Assembly: GCA_026954325.1 (NCBI GenBank)
Contig: JAIXKK010000043.1
Coordinates: 62,001 to 126,000, forward strand
Origin: Bryobacterales bacterium
GTDB lineage: Bacteria > Acidobacteriota > Terriglobia > Bryobacterales > Bryobacteraceae
DNA length: 64,000 bases
Reading direction: 5' to 3'
Position 1 is the stretch's first letter. Every line of letters starts with the position of its first letter. This document shows, in pieces, positions 17,396-25,860 of this stretch. The position numbers and the translations under genes are program-made. Under the pieces are notes generated by a model. The model did not search any database, was not told the origin of the DNA, and was given only the letters and a program-made list of their open reading frames with translations.

Positions 17396-18955
17396 TTAGG
17401 ATTGCTGATCCGTTGCGAGAGTCTTCCAGTTGTGAGGCAGCAGTTCCGCGATCCGGTGGATGGGGTGGGTGGCAATGCGAGTTAGCACGTCGCGGAACCA
17501 GGCGAAGGGCTCGACTGCGCTCCGCTTGCACATGGCGATGAAGCTCAACAACACGGCGGCGGTCCGGCCGCCGGTGTCGCTGCCGAAGAACGTCCAATTG
17601 CCGCGGCCAATCGCGATGTCCCGGTTGGCCCGCTCGGTGGCGCCATTGTCGATCTCCAGGTCGCCGTCTTCCAGATAACGCGTCAGCGCTCCCCATTGAT
17701 TCAGCGCATAGCGCACGGCCCGCGCAGCTGGACTCTTCGGCAGCACCTGCTCGCGAATCTCGAGCAGATACGCGTGCAGTTTCTCCATCACGGGAGCCGC
17801 TAACCGCTGGCGCAGTTGGAACCGCTGCTCGCCACTAACTCCTTTGGCCCTATTCTCGACCGCGTATAGCCGGGCAATCAGATGCAGCGCCGGGCCCATG
17901 CGCCCCTGATCCGAGTCCAAGGCTTTCATGAAGTACCGGCGCATGTGCATCATGCAGCCGACCTCGGTCAGCCCGCGCGCGGGTTTGAAAAAGGCGTCAT
18001 AGACCGAGTAGGCATCGGCCTGCAAATACCCGGTATATCCTTCCAGAAATTTCGCCGGTCCGTCGCGCCCTCGTGTGGCCGTGTAGTCGTAGACCACAAC
18101 CGGATGATGGCCGTCCCCCACATAAGGCCAGATCCGGCCCGTTCGCGCAAACGATAGTTTCGGGTCCAGCACCTTCACCCCGGTGTCGTCGGTCCCAATC
18201 ACCTTGGACTCGAACAGGACCTTCTTGGCCGCCTCATACAAGGGCGCCATTAATCCGGCCACTGGCGGCATCCATCCGCCCATCGTCTTGCGCGAGATCT
18301 CCACGCCGTGGCGCGCGAAGATTCTTTCCTGCCGGTGCAACGGCAGGTGATCAGCGAATTTCGATACGATCACCTGCGCCAACACGCTCGCTCCCGCCGT
18401 GCTCTTCTCAATCGGCTGCGCCGGCTTCTCCGCCGTCTTCACCGTGCAATCGCAGGCGTACTTCAGCCGCACGTCCTCAATCACCTTCATCACGGCGGGG
18501 ATGAACTCATAACGTTCGCTGGCTTCTTCGCCCAGCAGGTGCAGATCCTTGCCGCAGCACTGGCAGTGCTTTTCCGCCTCCGTCAGATCGTGCACCACCC
18601 GCTCCCGGACCAGATGCCGCGCCAACGGTTGGCGTCCACTACGCTTCTTGTTCTGCGCTTTCTCGGGTTCCTGTTTTTCCTCGCCCGTCCCCTCGGCGTC
18701 GGGTGCTGCTTCCTGTTCTGACTCGGGCGCCTCCGGATGGCCGGCTTCCCACATGGTCTCAAACAAGGCCAGTTGGTCTTTGGTGAGTTGCTCGCTCTTG
18801 CGGTTGCGCTGCGCATCCAGCAGTTCGCGCAACAAACTCCGGAATTTGTCCTTCTCCGAGGTTTCGTGCTTCAGGCGCTCGCATAACTCAACGACGATCT
18901 TATGCAGCAGATCGATGTCTTTCGGCAGATGGTCAGGATCGAGGGGCAGCACCAA
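17396..18955 (-). CDS. tnpC: IS66 transposase TnpC
   Basis: The 519-residue DDE transposase of IS66. In order: an N-terminal leucine-zipper-like helix (PKDIDLLHKIVVELCERL), a Cys zinc-finger (CQCCGKDLHLLG), and the catalytic core with Asp in GTDDTGV, Asp in LQADAYSVYD and Glu in NGATERANRD. The C-terminus matches the conserved IS66 tail (FAWFRDVLTRI, then HNWKT). The start is TTG at 18955. No frameshift or missing residue is seen, so it should be active. Confidence 0.96.
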   Translation of the reverse strand: MVLPLDPDHLPKDIDLLHKIVVELCERLKHETSEKDKFRSLLRELLDAQRNRKSEQLTKDQLALFETMWEAGHPEAPESEQEAAPDAEGTGEEKQEPEKAQNKKRSGRQPLARHLVRERVVHDLTEAEKHCQCCGKDLHLLGEEASERYEFIPAVMKVIEDVRLKYACDCTVKTAEKPAQPIEKSTAGASVLAQVIVSKFADHLPLHRQERIFARHGVEISRKTMGGWMPPVAGLMAPLYEAAKKVLFESKVIGTDDTGVKVLDPKLSFARTGRIWPYVGDGHHPVVVYDYTATRGRDGPAKFLEGYTGYLQADAYSVYDAFFKPARGLTEVGCMMHMRRYFMKALDSDQGRMGPALHLIARLYAVENRAKGVSGEQRFQLRQRLAAPVMEKLHAYLLEIREQVLPKSPAARAVRYALNQWGALTRYLEDGDLEIDNGATERANRDIAIGRGNWTFFGSDTGGRTAAVLLSFIAMCKRSAVEPFAWFRDVLTRIATHPIHRIAELLPHNWKTLATDQQS

Positions 18956-19021
18956 TGTGCTATCAGAATAAGCGGAAACAGAGCCGATTCCAAGTTAAAA
19001 CAGACAGGTGTCGAAATGTTT

Positions 19022-19378
19022 TTACGCGGCCGCGCGACAATACCGCTTGCGCCGGATGGCGGTGCTCAGATCGATGCCGCTCAGCAACGCTCCCAGTTCC
19101 TCGACGGTGATCTCCAAGCGGGTCGAGCCGGGTTCTCCCAAGGGGATGGCGTAACTGCCCGCTTCCAGCCGCTTCGCCCAAATTGCGAATCCATCCCGAT
19201 CCCAGTACAGAATCTTCAGCCGGTCCTTTCGTTTGTTGGCGAACAGGTACAGATGCCCGGCGAAGGGGTCCAGCGCGAGATGATCGCGCACCAGCGCATG
19301 CAGTCCATCGAAGCTCCGCCGCATGTCACATGGGCTCAGGCAGAGATATACCCGTACACTGGCTGGCAGGTGCATCAT
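19022..19378 (-). CDS. tnpB: IS66 accessory protein TnpB
   Basis: A 118-residue IS66 Orf2 protein. It contains the family hallmarks VYLCLSPCDMRRSFDGL, LFANKRKDRLKILYWDRDGF and WAKRLEAGSYAIP. It is needed for IS66 transposition although its biochemical role is unclear. Its ATG overlaps the tnpA stop codon by four bases. A 66-base gap separates it from tnpC. Confidence 0.95.
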   Translation of the reverse strand: MMHLPASVRVYLCLSPCDMRRSFDGLHALVRDHLALDPFAGHLYLFANKRKDRLKILYWDRDGFAIWAKRLEAGSYAIPLGEPGSTRLEITVEELGALLSGIDLSTAIRRKRYCRAAA

Positions 19379-19689
19379 GACCGCACCACATCCAGCACCA
19401 GGCGGAGCGTGGCCGCATCTACTCCGTTGGCGATGCGCAGCCGTTCCCCGTTCCCAAGCACCAACTCCAGCGCGGAGTCTACTACGGTGGCCACCGCGGG
19501 TTTCGGCTCCAGCAGTGCGAACTCGACGGAGTCAGGCCGATGCAGCCGCCTGCGCCATTTGTAGAAAGAATACTCGCCGATGCCGCGCTCGCGACAGAAC
19601 GGCCGGGCCTTTTGTCCGCTGGCCTCCTGCTCGGCAATAACCTTGCTCCAATAGTTACGTTGTTTTTCTCTCACCCTTCCAGAGTCCAC
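19375..19689 (-). CDS. tnpA: IS66 accessory protein TnpA
   Basis: A 104-residue IS66 Orf1 protein with a helix-turn-helix of the transposase-8 type (ASGQKARPFCRERGIGEYSF, then YKWRRRL). The C-terminal part LELVLGNGERLRI followed by DAATLRLVLDVV is typical. It is the first gene of the element and overlaps tnpB by four bases. Confidence 0.93.
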   Translation of the reverse strand: MDSGRVREKQRNYWSKVIAEQEASGQKARPFCRERGIGEYSFYKWRRRLHRPDSVEFALLEPKPAVATVVDSALELVLGNGERLRIANGVDAATLRLVLDVVRS

Positions 19690-19731
19690 CGCGCTGGCCT
19701 CCGCCGAAAGGGTAGTTCACGAGACGCATAC

Positions 19732-19739
19732 GCTGCCGG
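19732..19739. repeat. IS66 target-site duplication, right copy
   Basis: Exact copy of GCTGCCGG found at the left end (17330-17337), directly after the right inverted repeat. Confidence 0.93.
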
Positions 19740-19816
19740 TACATCCCCATGAAGCCAGGCTGCAATTACACCCCTCGCTTGAAAACGGTCTGTTTGTGCT
19801 GGTGAATGTGGAGTTC

Positions 19817-22800
19817 CTATTCCTTCGCCACCGCAACCCCCAGGTCCCGGCTTTCTATCGCTATCGTTACTACGTTGCTCTTCAACACTTGCCCGTACCG
19901 TTCCACCACCAACTGCACAGCCACTGCGTCGGACACACCCGCCTCCTCCGGAAGCCGCCCCGTCACCTGCCATACACCCGGCGAGACCGGCGCCACTGAT
20001 TCGGCGGGGACTCTCTTCGTGCCCACCTGCAACTGCATGCCGTCCGAGCTTGCGCCCTCTCCCAGGCCCGTCACCTGGAGAGTAATCCGATCCGTTGCGG
20101 TCGCCGGCTGGCTGACATCGCCCGGGGAGCGCACCATCGCCACGCGACGGAATTCCGTGAGCATCACCAGTCCCTGGCCTCTTCCGGTTCCGTCCAGCGA
20201 AAAGATCCCCGGAGCCGCATCCACCATCACCGTTTCCGCCGTGTTCGAAACCGCCGCGCCGCGGTGTACCTCCACCGCCAGTTTCGTGCCCGCCGGCGCC
20301 GCCGGGCATTGGAACAACAGCGTCTTGTCCGTCTTCCGTATCACCGGTACGGGTGAACCATTCACCCACACCTGAGTCTCTTCCCCATCCCGCCTCGAAA
20401 GGAGGCCTTCTCCCACCACCTTGGCGAGCGCGCCCGGACTGCAAACCTGCTCCACCGATCCCGTCGCCCCATGTACGAAATGTTCGATCACCGGCTGGCC
20501 CGGCCGCACCTGAATCCATACCCGCGACTCAGCCTGCTGCCCCATCGAATTGGTTGCCGTGAAAACAGCGGGATAATCTCCGTGTCTGCTTTCCCCCGGC
20601 GCCCACCGGAACCTGCCCGTAGCGGTGTCGAAGCTGGCGCCGGCCGGAAGCGTACTGGCAACCACCGTCACCGGCAGATCCTGCGGATCCGAAGCCGAAA
20701 CCTCGAACTCCACCGGTTCCCGGTCCATCGACGTCGTCAGGTGAGGCGCATTCACCGCCGGAGCCGTGCTCGAAATGGTCACCGGCGTCTTCACCGAAAC
20801 CCCGTTCAGCGAGGCCGTCACCGTTACCGTCGTGTTCTTGGCCGATTGCGCCACGCCCGTGAAGGCCACCGCGGATTGTCCCGCGCGAATCAGCACGCTG
20901 CCCGGCACGCTCAGGTACCAGTTCGCGGTAATGCCCACATTTAGATCTACCGGCGTGACAGAAGCCACGGCCACCGTACACGCCGTGCTTTGCTTGTTGG
21001 CGATTGTCGATGGCGAACACGCCAGCGAAGTCAAAGCCGGAGGCGCGCTGATCGTGAGCGAATAACTGGCGCTCGAAGTGATCGTCTTCCCCGATTTCAT
21101 CGCCGCCTGAATCGTCACCGTCACGTTCTGGCTCACCTGGGAGGTGCTGGCTTGGAAACTGACCGAGGCGCTCCCTCCGGGCGCCGTAACGGACGAGGGC
21201 ACACTGACCCTACGGCTGTTGTCGCTCACCTGCAACAACTGGCCTCCGGAAGGAGCCGGGGCCGAGAGCGTCACCGTGCATTGCGCCGCCGAACCTCCCG
21301 TCACCGGATTCGGCGCGCAGTGCAGCGAAGACACCGTCGGCGCGGCCGGCGGTTGCAGCGTCAGATTCACTGCTTTTGAAATTCCGTTATAGCCGGCCGT
21401 CACCTGCACCGTCGTTTGGCTGCTCACCGATGACGCATTTGCCGTAAATGCCGCTGACGTGCCCCCGCTCCCCACCGAAACAGAAGCCGGAACCGAAACA
21501 CTCCCGCTGCTGCTCGCCAGCGCAATCGTGGTTGCCGCCGTTGCCGCCGCGCTCAGCGTAACCGTGCAGTTTGCCGTCCCCGGCGTCGTCACTGTCGTCG
21601 GTGTGCAGGAAAGGCTGCTCAACTGCACCGCCGGAGCCTGCACCGTCACCGTCGTCGCGACGCTCCCGCCCGAATAGGTCGCCGTCACCGTAACCGCCTG
21701 ATTAGTGGTCACGTTACTCGCCGTTCCAGTGAACGTGGCGCTCGCCAGCCCCGCGCCCACCGTCACTGAGTTGGGCACTGTCAGACTGCTGTTATTCACG
21801 GAAATTCCCACCGCTGTGTTGGTGCTGGCCGCCTTCGACAGCGTCACGCTGCAACTCGTGGTTCCACCCGAACTGACCGTTGCCGGCGAACAACTCACCG
21901 AGGTAAGCGTCGCCGCACTCACCAGAGACACCGTCGCCGTTTTCGATCCGCCATTCAGCGACGCTGTGACCGATGCCTGACTGTCCGCGGTAATGGTGCC
22001 GGCCGTCGCCGTAAAACTCCCGCTCGACGCTCCCGCCGCCACCGTCACCGACGCAGGTACGATGAGTGCGGCATTATTGCTGAAGGTCGCAATCGAAGTG
22101 TTCGCTGTGGCAGCTTTCGACAACACCACTGCACACGTCGCCGACGCCCCGGATCCCAGCGACGTAGGCGTACACGACAGCGATGTCAACACCGCGGGGC
22201 TTACCAGCGACACCGCCGCCGACTGCGTCACCCCATTCAATGAAGCCGTCACCGTAGCTGTACTGTCCGCCGTCAACGTCCCCGCCGTCGCCGCAAAACT
22301 CCCGCTCGACGCTCCCGCCGCCACTGTCACCGACGTGGGCACTGTCAGGCTCGAACTGTTGTCCGAAACCGCCGCCACGGTATTCACCGTCACCGCCTTC
22401 GATAAACTCACCGTACACGTCGCCGACGCCCCAGACCCCAATGACGTAGGCGTACACGCCAACGAAGTCAACACCGCCGGGCTCACCAGCGACAACGACG
22501 TAGACACCAGAACCCCATTCAACGAAGCATTCAATGTAACCGTGCCGTCCGCGGTTACCGTTCCCGCCGTAGCCGTAAAACTCCCGCTCGACGCTCCCGC
22601 CGCCACTGTCACCGACGTAGGCACTGTCAGGCTCGCACTGTTGTCCGACACCGCCACTGCCGTGTTCACCGTCACCGCCTTCGATAAACTCACCGTACAC
22701 GTCGCCGACGCCCCGGACCCCAACGACGTAGGCGTACACACCAGCGATGTCAACACCGCCGGGCTCACCAGCGACAACGACGTAGACACCAGAACCCCAT

Positions 22801-24385
22801 TCAACGAAGCATTCAATGTAACCGTGCCGTCCGCGGTTACCGTTCCCGCCGTAGCCGTAAAACTCCCGCTCGACGCTCCCGCCGCCACTGTCACCGACGT
22901 AGGCACTGTCAGGCTCGCACTGTTGTCCGACACCGCCACTGCCGTGTTCACCGTCACCGCCTTCGATAAACTCACCGTACACGTCGCCGACGCCCCGGAC
23001 CCCAACGACGTAGGCGTACACACCAGCGATGTCAACACCGCCGGGCTCACCAGCGACAACGACGTAGACACCAGAACCCCATTCAACGAAGCATTCAATG
23101 TAACCGTGCCGTCCGCGGTTACCGTTCCCGCCGTAGCCGTAAAACTCCCGCTCGACGCTCCCGCCGCCACTGTCACCGACGTAGGCACTGTCAGGCTCGC
23201 ACTGTTGTCCGACACCGCCACTGCCGTGTTCACCGTCACCGCCTTCGATAAACTCACCGTACACGTCGCCGACGCCCCGGACCCCAACGACGTAGGCGTA
23301 CACACCAGCGATGTCAACACCGCCGGGCTCACCAGCGACAACGACGTAGACACCAGAACCCCATTCAACGAAGCATTCAATGTAACCGTGCCGTCCGCGG
23401 TTACCGTTCCCGCCGTAGCCGTAAAACTCCCGCTCGACGCTCCCGCCGCCACTGTCACCGACGTAGGCACTGTCAGGCTCGCACTGTTGTCCGACACCGC
23501 CACTGCCGTGTTCACCGTCACCGCCTTCGATAAACTCACCGTACACGTCGCCGACGCCCCGGACCCCAACGACGTAGGCGTACAGACCAGCGATGTCAGC
23601 GTCGCGGGACTGAGCAGCGTCAAGACCACGGCCTGGGAACTTCCATTCAACGCCGCGGTAACCTGGCCGGAAGTATCCGCCGCCACGGAGGCGGCGCTCG
23701 CTGTGAAACTCGCCGTGCTCGCACCACCCGCCACGGTCACACTCGCGGGCACTGAAATGTCGCCGGTGTTACTGTTGACCGAAACGCTCACCCCGCCGCT
23801 GGGAGCCTGCTGCGTCAGCCCTACCGTACACACCGAGGACCCCGGGGTGTTTACCGTTGCCGGCGAGCACCCAAACGTAGCGATCGTGGGCGAGGACAGC
23901 ACTGTGGATACCACTTGCACAACCCCGCCTGTTGCAGTGATCGCAACCTGGTTCCCATTGGCATCGGCGCCGACAACCCCCGTCAATTGAATCGCCCGGC
24001 TGGTGCTGGTGGAAGACGTGGATAGGGTAACATTCGCCGCCGCCACCACTCCATCGCCCATCACCGTCGTATTAATGCCGAAGATCATACAGATCACTTG
24101 GCCGCTCGATGGATTGCAGGAGATGCTCTTCCCGGCATTCATGGCTACTGCGCCGGCGGCGACCGTCACCGCACTGAAATCCGTCGCATTGTACGTCAGA
24201 GTAAATTGCAGGCTGGCAGGCTGGGACCCGGAGGAAGTTCCTGAAAGAGAAAGGTTTAAAGGAATCGTGTCCCCGGGCTGAGCCGAACCGGAAGCCAAAG
24301 TGAGATTTTGCCCCAAGACCAACCCCGGCAACATCAACAAAAGGCCGATAACCGGAAAAACCCCATCGAACCGTCTTACGTTCAT
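19817..24385 (-). CDS. Giant secreted Ig-like repeat protein with TIGR03437-like C-terminus
   Basis: A 1522-residue exported protein. After a signal peptide (GLLLMLPGLVLGQN) comes a cohesin-like domain (roughly 25-160; SGSAQPGDTIPLNLSLSG), then about ten Ig-like beta domains of about 94 residues. The central copies (LTSLVCTPTSLGSGASATC) are identical or nearly so at DNA level. Each carries two Cys, probably disulfide-bonded. A cadherin/He_PIG-like domain (QDLPVTVVASTLPAGASFD) follows, and the last 200 residues resemble the Solibacter C-terminal domain TIGR03437 (PGALAKVVGEGLL, then APGIFSLDGTG). It is probably a cell-surface or released adhesin. It lies 86 bases from the IS66 end. Confidence 0.85.
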   Translation of the reverse strand: MNVRRFDGVFPVIGLLLMLPGLVLGQNLTLASGSAQPGDTIPLNLSLSGTSSGSQPASLQFTLTYNATDFSAVTVAAGAVAMNAGKSISCNPSSGQVICMIFGINTTVMGDGVVAAANVTLSTSSTSTSRAIQLTGVVGADANGNQVAITATGGVVQVVSTVLSSPTIATFGCSPATVNTPGSSVCTVGLTQQAPSGGVSVSVNSNTGDISVPASVTVAGGASTASFTASAASVAADTSGQVTAALNGSSQAVVLTLLSPATLTSLVCTPTSLGSGASATCTVSLSKAVTVNTAVAVSDNSASLTVPTSVTVAAGASSGSFTATAGTVTADGTVTLNASLNGVLVSTSLSLVSPAVLTSLVCTPTSLGSGASATCTVSLSKAVTVNTAVAVSDNSASLTVPTSVTVAAGASSGSFTATAGTVTADGTVTLNASLNGVLVSTSLSLVSPAVLTSLVCTPTSLGSGASATCTVSLSKAVTVNTAVAVSDNSASLTVPTSVTVAAGASSGSFTATAGTVTADGTVTLNASLNGVLVSTSLSLVSPAVLTSLVCTPTSLGSGASATCTVSLSKAVTVNTAVAVSDNSASLTVPTSVTVAAGASSGSFTATAGTVTADGTVTLNASLNGVLVSTSLSLVSPAVLTSLACTPTSLGSGASATCTVSLSKAVTVNTVAAVSDNSSSLTVPTSVTVAAGASSGSFAATAGTLTADSTATVTASLNGVTQSAAVSLVSPAVLTSLSCTPTSLGSGASATCAVVLSKAATANTSIATFSNNAALIVPASVTVAAGASSGSFTATAGTITADSQASVTASLNGGSKTATVSLVSAATLTSVSCSPATVSSGGTTSCSVTLSKAASTNTAVGISVNNSSLTVPNSVTVGAGLASATFTGTASNVTTNQAVTVTATYSGGSVATTVTVQAPAVQLSSLSCTPTTVTTPGTANCTVTLSAAATAATTIALASSSGSVSVPASVSVGSGGTSAAFTANASSVSSQTTVQVTAGYNGISKAVNLTLQPPAAPTVSSLHCAPNPVTGGSAAQCTVTLSAPAPSGGQLLQVSDNSRRVSVPSSVTAPGGSASVSFQASTSQVSQNVTVTIQAAMKSGKTITSSASYSLTISAPPALTSLACSPSTIANKQSTACTVAVASVTPVDLNVGITANWYLSVPGSVLIRAGQSAVAFTGVAQSAKNTTVTVTASLNGVSVKTPVTISSTAPAVNAPHLTTSMDREPVEFEVSASDPQDLPVTVVASTLPAGASFDTATGRFRWAPGESRHGDYPAVFTATNSMGQQAESRVWIQVRPGQPVIEHFVHGATGSVEQVCSPGALAKVVGEGLLSRRDGEETQVWVNGSPVPVIRKTDKTLLFQCPAAPAGTKLAVEVHRGAAVSNTAETVMVDAAPGIFSLDGTGRGQGLVMLTEFRRVAMVRSPGDVSQPATATDRITLQVTGLGEGASSDGMQLQVGTKRVPAESVAPVSPGVWQVTGRLPEEAGVSDAVAVQLVVERYGQVLKSNVVTIAIESRDLGVAVAKE
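22161..23570. repeat. Tandem 282-bp repeats inside the Ig-like gene
   Basis: Five head-to-tail units with a period of exactly 282 bp (94 codons) start at 22161, 22443, 22725, 23007 and 23289. Units 3-5 read identically by eye; unit 2 differs slightly and unit 1 more. The high identity points to recent amplification or homogenisation. The copy number may be wrong in any short-read assembly. Confidence 0.93.
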
Positions 24386-24932
24386 AACGGACCCTCACAT
24401 GACTATGAAACTAGTACTACTAGTACTCTCTAACAAGTATGGCTATCGCTGGGGCGAAATTTAAGTCGGGTATTGCTGTCGAGGCAGGAACCTAAAAACC
24501 CTTAGATACCTTCGCTAAATTGCAGCGGCCTTGGACGAGCGGAACCCAAACCGGTTCCATCCAACGACAACTACACGCGGGGAGAACAAAGGGAGAAATG
24601 GGACTTCTAAAACTGCTACAACTAGGGGAGGAGAGACTACCTATTGGTGTGAGTGTATACCAGATATTGATTAAGCCGCAAGCTGCTGCTTACGCTTGGT
24701 TACGCTTTGTCTTCGCGCTAAGTGCCCAAAGCGCCTCGGGCGCAACCATGGGACCACCACATCATAACCCCGAATTCAACATAAGAGACTTCGTGATTCC
24801 GGTTCCATCGTGAGTGATGTTCGGCTTATTGTCATCCATCCTCACCTCGAACATAATGAACTCCTGGGATGTAGGGGCTTTTAAAAGACATCGCGCTTCT
24901 ATTTTCCCCCTGGGTGCGGGTTTACTCGAGCA
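24386..24932. other. Promoter-side intergenic region of the Ig-like gene
   Basis: This 547-base stretch holds no gene I can support. It carries the tandem 9-mer at 24410-24427 near the Ig-like gene start. The remainder is less GC-rich than its surroundings and its frames have no homology or plausible start site that I recognise. Confidence 0.5.
24410..24427. repeat. Tandem ACTAGTACT 9-mer
   Basis: Two perfect adjacent copies of ACTAGTACT lie 24 bases upstream of the Ig-like protein start. A third copy is at 7452-7460 upstream of the PEP-CTERM gene. The 9-mer contains two overlapping palindromes (ACTAGT and AGTACT), as an operator might. Confidence 0.5.
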
Positions 24933-25346
24933 ATGGCAACCGCGACGAATCTCGGCCACTCCGGTAAAGCAGCCTTCCGGGCGTATTGTGTGTTACGGTT
25001 CGCTTTTACGCTTGTTCCCATCGTCGCCGGCATCGATCAATTCACGAACAAGCTCGCGGAATGGGATATGTACCTTGCTCCGTTGGCCACGCGCATTCTA
25101 CCGTTCCAGGCACGCACACTCATGATGTTCGCCGGCGTGGTGGAGATCATTGCCGGACTGATTGTGGCGTTCGTTCCTCGAGCCGGAGGATGGGTTGTGG
25201 CGGTCTGGCTGTGGCTGATCATCATCAACCTGCTGATCGCAAGGGGGTTTTACGATAATGCTCTCCGCGACTTCGGCCTCTCGCTCGGGGCTGTCGCGTT
25301 GGCTCTGCTCAGCGAGGAATTCAGTCATCGCCGGTCACCTCAGTAG
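24933..25346 (+). CDS. Small four-helix membrane protein (DoxX-like)
   Basis: A 137-residue integral membrane protein with four predicted helices: RFAFTLVPIVAGIDQF, FAGVVEIIAGLIVAFV, VVAVWLWLIIINLLIA and LGAVALALLS. The layout and the GIDQFTNKL motif after helix 1 resemble DoxX/DoxD-type proteins, which have been linked to redox metabolism. No catalytic residues are evident. It precedes a small secreted protein by 115 bases on the same strand. ATG 24933 is taken as start. Confidence 0.65.
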   Translation: MATATNLGHSGKAAFRAYCVLRFAFTLVPIVAGIDQFTNKLAEWDMYLAPLATRILPFQARTLMMFAGVVEIIAGLIVAFVPRAGGWVVAVWLWLIIINLLIARGFYDNALRDFGLSLGAVALALLSEEFSHRRSPQ

Positions 25347-25461
25347 CGGCTACGTGCCGGAGCGCGCACTACCGGGATGGAACGGATGGAACCGGCGTAG
25401 GCCGCGGAACCAGGGCTTACAGCGGCCATCCGCCTGACTAACTTTCAAAGGAGGATACGAA

Positions 25462-25800
25462 ATGAAGACACTGGCTCTTGTTTTGCTAAGCCTCGCTGCG
25501 TTGCCGTTGGCGGCAGCGACACAGACTTGGACTAACGCTCCGTTAATTGACACAAAATGCTCCGCCAAATTTAAGCCAAACACCGCGGACACGCACACAC
25601 GGAACTGCGCCTTGGCGTGCGAATCCAGCGGTTACGGAATTCTCACCCCCGATGGCGCATTCCTAACGTTCGATAAGGCGGGCAGCGAAAAGGCTCTCAG
25701 CGAGTTGAAGGCGTCCACCAAGAAAGATCACCTTCGCGCCACCGTCACCGGAGAGTTGGAAGGTCATACACTGAAAGTCCACACGATCAAGCTCCAGTAA
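25462..25800 (+). CDS. Small secreted Cys-containing protein
   Basis: A 112-residue protein with a signal peptide (LALVLLSLAALPLAAAT) and a mature domain with three Cys in the pattern DTKC-x-HTRNCALAC, followed by SGYGILTPDGAFLTFD and a beta-strand-rich end (VTGELEGHTLKVHTIKL). This resembles a family of small periplasmic proteins common in Acidobacteria whose function is unknown to me. The Cys/His cluster might bind a metal. A GGAGG at 25451-25455 supports the ATG start. Confidence 0.7.
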   Translation: MKTLALVLLSLAALPLAAATQTWTNAPLIDTKCSAKFKPNTADTHTRNCALACESSGYGILTPDGAFLTFDKAGSEKALSELKASTKKDHLRATVTGELEGHTLKVHTIKLQ

Positions 25801-25860
25801 CAGTTCAGCCGGTGCGCTGCGGGGCGCAATCGAACTCCCCTCTCATCCTCGGGCAAACAA

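Larger units (their letters stand above)
17338..19731 (-). mobile_element. Complete IS66-family insertion sequence
   Basis: The element is 2394 bp long and carries tnpA, tnpB and tnpC on the minus strand. Its terminal inverted repeats start GTAAGCGTCT at 17338 on the plus strand and, read from 19731 on the minus strand, GTATGCGTCT; about 18 of the first 21 positions match. Perfect 8-bp direct repeats (GCTGCCGG) flank it, so the insertion is recent or well preserved. All three genes are open. Joining the flanks restores an intergenic sequence between the dockerin/FN3 gene and the Ig-like protein gene, so no gene seems to be broken. Confidence 0.95.

Noticed and set aside
22074..23546. 490-codon frame in another minus-strand reading of the repeats
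   Set aside because: Highly repetitive Gly/Glu/Tyr composition and no homology; a shadow of the tandem repeats.
22161..23570. CRISPR-like array
   Set aside because: Repeats are contiguous 282-bp coding units without spacers.
21993..23990. 665-codon open frame on the plus strand over the Ig-like gene
   Set aside because: It is antiparallel to a repeat gene with a signal peptide and domains; it stays open only because of identical repeats and high GC.
24520..24813. 97-codon frame downstream of the Ig-like promoter
   Set aside because: No plausible ribosome site, family or composition; probably chance.
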